From Enterobacter pseudoroggenkampii (GTDB lineage Bacteria; Pseudomonadota; Gammaproteobacteria; Enterobacterales; Enterobacteriaceae), in the NCBI RefSeq assembly GCF_026420145.1, contig NZ_JAPMLV010000003.1, positions 1 to 64,000 on the forward strand: a DNA stretch of 64,000 nucleotides. The letters run 5' to 3'. The notes below the pieces were generated by a model that worked only from the letters and a program-made list of their open reading frames with translations, did not search any database and was not told where the DNA came from. Below, piece after piece: positions 60,406 through 64,000 of the stretch (position 1 is its first letter; each line of letters begins with the position of its first letter). The position numbers and the translations under genes were made by a program.

Positions 60406-60734
60406 CGTGGAGGCATCTCTGCGGGCGGGATAACGGCGTTTGTCGCCAGATTCTCCTGCTCGCTTTTTTCTACCCGTGAGCGCACGGAGTTGTCCTTACG
60501 AAACATATCCCACGGCAGCAAAAGCGTATCCGCCACAGCCGTAAACGGCATATCCAGGATAACCAGGGATTTGGTGCCCCAGTTTGTATCGTCATCGGAG
60601 ATCATCGCCGCGCTGGCGCGCGTCCCCGGATATGTTCCTTCTTTACCGCCGGTGTGAGACATCACGCTCGAACACCCGCAAAGTAAAACTACCCCGCTGA
60701 ACGTCGTCAGCTTTATCAGAACATTTTTCATCAT
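60402..60734 (-). CDS. yidQ: YidQ, small lipoprotein-like protein
   Basis: This 110-residue protein of the YceK/YidQ family has a short hydrophobic signal and LLCGCSS around residue 20, so it is probably an exported lipoprotein, although the -2 residue of the lipobox is Cys. The rest is conserved with E. coli (SHTGGKEGTYPGTRASAAMI). Three start codons lie in a row (GTG 60737, ATG 60734, ATG 60731); I use the middle one by alignment. Function unknown. Confidence 0.88.
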   Translation of the reverse strand: MMKNVLIKLTTFSGVVLLCGCSSVMSHTGGKEGTYPGTRASAAMISDDDTNWGTKSLVILDMPFTAVADTLLLPWDMFRKDNSVRSRVEKSEQENLATNAVIPPAEMPPR

Positions 60735-60913
60735 CACTCAGTCATCGTTAATGGCACTGCATAGACCTGCAACTCAGGGTTATAGCGAGCCTTAACCAAA
60801 ATGGATAGCCCGATAACCCCGCACTGTGGCAGCCATCGCAATTTAACCCTTTGTGCTGTTGTCCCAGTCTAAGCGAGATGCAGGAAAGTGCAAAAAAAAG
60901 TGCAGTCGTCGCG
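60735..60913. other. Gap between yidQ and the ibpA promoter
   Basis: No gene is recognised. The minus-strand reading frame present here (60748-61140) has no family similarity I can see and overlaps the ibpA control region, so it is not annotated. Confidence 0.6.
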
Positions 60914-60942
60914 CTTGAAAAGCCCGGTTGCAGACCCATTTT
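60914..60942 (+). promoter_or_regulatory. Sigma-32 (heat-shock) promoter of ibpA
   Basis: CTTGAAA (60914-60920) and CCCATTTT (60935-60942) are 14 bp apart, a good match to the heat-shock consensus CTTGAAA-N11-16-CCCCATNT. It lies about 107 bp before ibpA. Confidence 0.88.
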
Positions 60943-60949
60943 AAGAATA

Positions 60950-61048
60950 CGACCCGATAACGAACTCGCCTGATGGGTGTTCGGGGGGCGCAAAGGCCTG
61001 TCCATGGTGGAAGGCTTAATTTTCTCGCTGATTTCAGGAGTTTTATTT
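60950..61048 (+). promoter_or_regulatory. Probable ROSE-type RNA thermometer in the ibpA leader
   Basis: The leader of about 100 nt can fold into several hairpins. The last places CTGATTT over TCAGGAG, the ribosome-binding site, with the ATG just downstream. E. coli ibpA has such a temperature-opened ROSE element; the fold here is inferred by eye. Confidence 0.6.
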
Positions 61049-61459
61049 ATGCGTAACTTCGATCTTTCTCCGCTATACCGTTCTGCAATTGGTTTTGACC
61101 GCCTGTTTAACCATTTAGAAAATAACCAAAGCCAGAGCAACGGCTACCCTCCATACAATGTTGAGCTGGTTGACGAAAACCACTACCGCATCGCCATTGC
61201 CGTCGCCGGTTTTGCAGAAAACGAACTGGAGATCACCGCGCAGGACAACCTGCTGGTGGTGAAAGGTTCCCATACGGCCGAGCAGAAAGAGCGTACCTAC
61301 CTTTACCAGGGCATCGCTGAGCGCAACTTTGAACGCAAGTTCCAGTTAGCCGAGAACATTCACGTGAAAGGCGCGAACCTGGTCAACGGCCTGCTGTTTA
61401 TCGAACTGGAACGCGTGATTCCGGAAGAGAAAAAACCGCGTCGTATCGAAATTAACTAA
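61049..61459 (+). CDS. ibpA: IbpA, small heat-shock chaperone
   Basis: This 136-residue alpha-crystallin-domain protein binds unfolded proteins in aggregates and hands them to DnaK/ClpB. It starts [20 protein letters not shown]. The crystallin domain is about 35-120 with the conserved GLL ([11 protein letters not shown]), and the C-terminal anchor IEIN fits the I-x-I motif. It is one glycine shorter than E. coli IbpA. It has a sigma-32 promoter and a likely RNA thermometer upstream. Confidence 0.97.
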   Translation: MRNFDLSPLYRSAIGFDRLFNHLENNQSQSNGYPPYNVELVDENHYRIAIAVAGFAENELEITAQDNLLVVKGSHTAEQKERTYLYQGIAERNFERKFQLAENIHVKGANLVNGLLFIELERVIPEEKKPRRIEIN

Positions 61460-61595
61460 TTATGCGGGTCGCGCGAGCGGCCCACCCAGACTTGCTTGCC
61501 GTAACGGGAGCATATGCGAATCCATCCGGATTTGCAGGAACAACTGCGCACAAAATTAAACTGTGCCGAACTCGCTTCTCAGAAGGAGATTTAGT

Positions 61596-62024
61596 ATGCG
61601 TAACTATGATTTATCCCCCTTACTTCGTCAGTGGATTGGTTTTGACAAACTGGCTAATGCCCTGCAAAACACCGCTGAGCAACAGACGTTTCCGCCGTAC
61701 AACATCGAAAAAAGCGACGATAACCACTATCGCATCACCCTGGCGCTGGCCGGCTTCCGTCAGGAGGATCTGGATATCCAGCTCGAAGGCACGTGTCTGA
61801 CCGTGAAAGGTACGCCGGAGAAACAAGAGACCGAGACCAAATGGCTGCATCAGGGGCTGGTTAATCAGCCGTTTAGCCTGAGCTTTACTCTGGCAGACCA
61901 TATGGACGTCTCCGGCGCAACGTTTACCAACGGGCTGCTGCATATTGACCTGACCCGTAACGTACCGGAAGCCATCGCGCCACAGCGTATCGCCATTAGC
62001 GACCGGCCGGCGTTAAACAGTTAA
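61596..62024 (+). CDS. ibpB: IbpB, small heat-shock chaperone
   Basis: This 142-residue paralogue of IbpA co-assembles with it and aids release of substrates to DnaK/ClpB. It starts [20 protein letters not shown] and its conserved crystallin end is [11 protein letters not shown], then the RIAI motif. The start at 61596 follows GAAGGAGAT. It lies 136 bp after ibpA; the leader could fold TTCTC onto the ribosome site, a possible second thermometer. A family-2 repeat and a terminator follow. Confidence 0.97.
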   Translation: MRNYDLSPLLRQWIGFDKLANALQNTAEQQTFPPYNIEKSDDNHYRITLALAGFRQEDLDIQLEGTCLTVKGTPEKQETETKWLHQGLVNQPFSLSFTLADHMDVSGATFTNGLLHIDLTRNVPEAIAPQRIAISDRPALNS

Positions 62025-62036
62025 CAGTGTGCGGGT

Positions 62037-62074
62037 TGATGCCCTCACCCCGGCCCTCTCCCACAGGGAGAGGG
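62037..62074. repeat. GC-rich palindromic repeat, family 2, copy
   Basis: TGATGCCCTCACCCCGGCCC then CTCTCCCACAGGGAGAGGG: the reverse complement of the unit after kup and adeP. Confidence 0.8.
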
Positions 62075-62085
62075 TGAAAAGATAA

Positions 62086-62110
62086 AGCCCTGCCCCGGCA
62101 GGGCTTTTTT
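62086..62110 (+). terminator. ibpAB terminator
   Basis: AGCCCTGC / GCAGGGCT with a CCCG loop is followed by T6. Confidence 0.9.
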
Positions 62111-62189
62111 GTGCGCCATCGCCCATACAACCGCCCGCGGCTCTGAGAGAATCCTTAGCATAACTAAGGTTATGCCAAGGAAGTGGATC

Positions 62190-63851
62190 ATGAGTGATAT
62201 CGCGTTAACCGTCAGCGTGTTGGCCCTGGTCGCTGTTGTTGGCCTGTGGATAGGGAATATCAAAATCCGCGGCGTCGGGTTTGGGATCGGCGGGGTGCTG
62301 TTTGGCGGCATTTTTGTCGGCCACTTTGCCGACCAGCTCGGGCTGGTGCTGAGCGCCGAGATGCTCCACTTTACTCAGGAGTTCGGCCTGATCCTCTTCG
62401 TCTATACCATCGGGATTCAGGTGGGGCCGGGGTTTTTCGCCTCACTTCGGGTTTCCGGATTGCGGCTCAACCTGTTTGCCCTCGGCATTGTGGTGATGGG
62501 CGGGCTGGTCACCGCCATTCTGCATAAAATCTTTGCTATCCCGCTGCCCGTGGTGCTGGGCATTTTCTCCGGAGCGGTCACCAACACGCCCGCGCTCGGT
62601 GCCGGACAGCAAATCCTGCGCGATTTGGGCATCGAACCCGGCATCGTCGACCAGATGGGGATGAGCTACGCCATGGCCTATCCGTTTGGCATTTGCGGCA
62701 TTCTGCTCTCCATGTGGCTGGTCCGCGTCCTGTTTCGCATTAACGTTGATAAAGAGGCGAAAGACCACGAAACCACGCTCACCAACGGCCATATGCCGAT
62801 TAAAACCATCAACATTCGGGTTGATAACCCCAACCTGAACAATATGGCGATTCAGGACGTACCGATCCTGAACAGCGCCAATATCATCTGCTCGCGCCTT
62901 AAGCGCGACGATATGCTGATGGTGCCCGCGCCTGGCACCATCATTCAGCAGGGCGATCTGCTGCATCTGGTCGGCCAGCCCGGCGATTTAAACAACGCGC
63001 GGCTGGTGATTGGTCAGGAAGTGGATACCTCTCTCTCAACCCGTGGCACCGATATGCGCGTGGAACGCGTTGTGGTGACTAACGAGCATGTTCTTGGCAA
63101 AAAAATACGCGATCTGCAGGTAAAAGAACGCTATGACGTGGTGATCTCCCGCCTCAACCGTGCGGGCGTTGAACTGGTCGCCAGCCCGGAGGCCAGCCTG
63201 CAGTTCGGGGATATCCTCAACCTGGTTGGGCGACCGTCGTCCATCGACGCCGTGGCGGATATGGTGGGTAACGCCCAGCAAAAACTGCAGCAGGTGCAGA
63301 TGCTGCCGGTGTTCATCGGTATCGGGCTTGGCGTACTCCTTGGCTCGATCCCGCTGTACGTGCCGGGCTTCCCGGTGGCGCTCAAGCTGGGCCTGGCGGG
63401 CGGGCCGCTGATTATGGCGCTGATCCTCGGGCGTATCGGCTGCATCGGTAAGCTCTACTGGTTTATGCCGCCGAGCGCCAACCTGGCGCTGCGCGAGCTG
63501 GGCATCGTGCTGTTCCTGGCGGTGGTCGGGCTGAAGTCCGGCGGGGATTTTGTCGATACCCTGGTCAAAGGGGAAGGGATGAGCTGGGTCGGCTACGGCA
63601 TCTTTATCACGGCGATTCCGTTGCTGACGGTGGGCATACTGGCGCGGATGTTCGCCAAAATGAACTACCTGACGCTGTGCGGCATGCTGGCGGGCTCCAT
63701 GACCGATCCGCCCGCGCTGGCCTTTGCCAACAACCTGCACGCCACCAGCGGCGCGGCCGCGCTCTCCTATGCCACCGTCTACCCGCTGGTGATGTTCCTG
63801 CGCATCATTACGCCGCAGCTACTGGCGGTGCTGTTCTGGGGGATGGGCTAG
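62190..63851 (+). CDS. yidE: YidE, predicted aspartate:alanine-exchanger-family transporter
   Basis: This 553-residue inner-membrane protein has two blocks of about five helices each (N- and C-terminal YidE/YbjL duplication domains) flanking two cytoplasmic RCK_C (TrkA-C) domains at about residues 190-275 and 280-360 ([27 protein letters not shown]). AAE-family members exchange amino acids or dicarboxylates; the substrate of YidE is not known. ATG 62190 (MSDIALTVS) matches E. coli; the longer reading frame to 62109 crosses the terminator. Confidence 0.94.
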   Translation: MSDIALTVSVLALVAVVGLWIGNIKIRGVGFGIGGVLFGGIFVGHFADQLGLVLSAEMLHFTQEFGLILFVYTIGIQVGPGFFASLRVSGLRLNLFALGIVVMGGLVTAILHKIFAIPLPVVLGIFSGAVTNTPALGAGQQILRDLGIEPGIVDQMGMSYAMAYPFGICGILLSMWLVRVLFRINVDKEAKDHETTLTNGHMPIKTINIRVDNPNLNNMAIQDVPILNSANIICSRLKRDDMLMVPAPGTIIQQGDLLHLVGQPGDLNNARLVIGQEVDTSLSTRGTDMRVERVVVTNEHVLGKKIRDLQVKERYDVVISRLNRAGVELVASPEASLQFGDILNLVGRPSSIDAVADMVGNAQQKLQQVQMLPVFIGIGLGVLLGSIPLYVPGFPVALKLGLAGGPLIMALILGRIGCIGKLYWFMPPSANLALRELGIVLFLAVVGLKSGGDFVDTLVKGEGMSWVGYGIFITAIPLLTVGILARMFAKMNYLTLCGMLAGSMTDPPALAFANNLHATSGAAALSYATVYPLVMFLRIITPQLLAVLFWGMG

Positions 63852-64000
63852 CAGGTCGTCCGGGTGGATGCGCCGCAGATGGTAGTCCACCTGGTAATCG
63901 CTGGTATTTCGGAACATCACGGAATAATTGAGGAACTCGCCGCTGTCGCTGTAGGAGAGGGACGTAATGCGCAGCAGCGGCGTCTGTTCCGGCAGGTTCA
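63819..64000 (-). CDS. yidP: YidP, GntR/HutC-family regulator (C-terminal part)
   Basis: Read leftward from the right edge, the last 59 codons end at the TAG at 63819-63821. Visible segments are [20 protein letters not shown] and [19 protein letters not shown], typical of the UTRA ligand-binding domain of HutC-type GntR proteins. Position next to yidE is that of yidP in E. coli. The gene overlaps the end of convergent yidE by 33 bp. The N-terminal DNA-binding domain is outside the window. Confidence 0.82.
   Translation of the reverse strand, partial: NLPEQTPLLRITSLSYSDSGEFLNYSVMFRNTSDYQVDYHLRRIHPDDLLAHPPEQHRQ

Noticed and set aside
60748..61140. 130-codon minus-strand reading frame between yidQ and ibpA
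   Set aside because: It covers the sigma-32 promoter, leader and start of ibpA; no recognisable domain.
61460..61595. Possible sigma-54 promoter between ibpA and ibpB
   Set aside because: No GG-N10-GC arrangement could be found at a sensible distance.
61462..61800. 112-codon plus-strand reading frame overlapping ibpB
   Set aside because: Out-of-frame shadow of ibpB.

Overview
This window is core chromosome of an enterobacterium around the replication origin. Nearly every protein reads as a close homologue of an Escherichia coli K-12 gene, in the same order as E. coli from the rrnC leader to yidE/yidP. The tryptophanase (tna) operon is missing between mnmE and mdtL. The bgl/cbr block is missing between phoU and adeP. 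yidB is replaced by a LysR regulator and an oxidoreductase between gyrB and yidA. Together with the repeat families, this suggests Enterobacter or a close relative. The species call is inference and was not checked against a database.

Layout, left to right. Positions 1-215 hold the minus-strand promoter block and boxA of a ribosomal RNA operon that lies off the left edge. yieP-hsrA (+) run into the ribose operon rbsDACBKR (-). kup (-) follows, then the MoxR/VWA pair ravA-viaA (+), asnA (-), asnC (+) and mioC (+). The origin oriC occupies about 15,683-15,943. After it come mnmG-rsmG, the whole F1Fo ATP synthase operon atpIBEFHAGDC, glmU-glmS, and the phosphate operon pstSCAB-phoU.

From 34.7 to 40.6 kb lie yieH, adeP, chrR(yieF), yieE, yidZ and mdtL. 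From 40.7 to 44.5 kb, minus strand, are mnmE, yidC, yidD, rnpA and rpmH. These are transcribed away from dnaA-dnaN-recF-gyrB (45.1-51.1 kb, +). Then come the LysR/oxidoreductase pair, yidA, the galactonate operon dgoRKADT, yidR, yidQ, the small heat-shock genes ibpA and ibpB, yidE, and the 3' end of yidP cut by the right edge.

The genes make a replication, translation and energy core (oriC, dnaA, dnaN, recF, gyrB; mnmG, mnmE, rsmG, rnpA, rpmH; yidC; atp) with catabolic and transport modules between them (rbs, dgo, pst, kup, adeP). Short repeats sit in several gaps: a REP/BIME family and a second GC-rich palindrome family. Readable control sites include the rrn P1/P2 promoters, two RbsR-type operators, the DnaA boxes, Pho boxes, a PurR-like box before adeP, the DgoR operator and a sigma-32 promoter before ibpA. 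I saw no tRNA, CRISPR array, insertion sequence, prophage or obvious defence island, and no clearly undescribed multi-gene system. The findings are mainly small-scale structure and lineage-specific differences.
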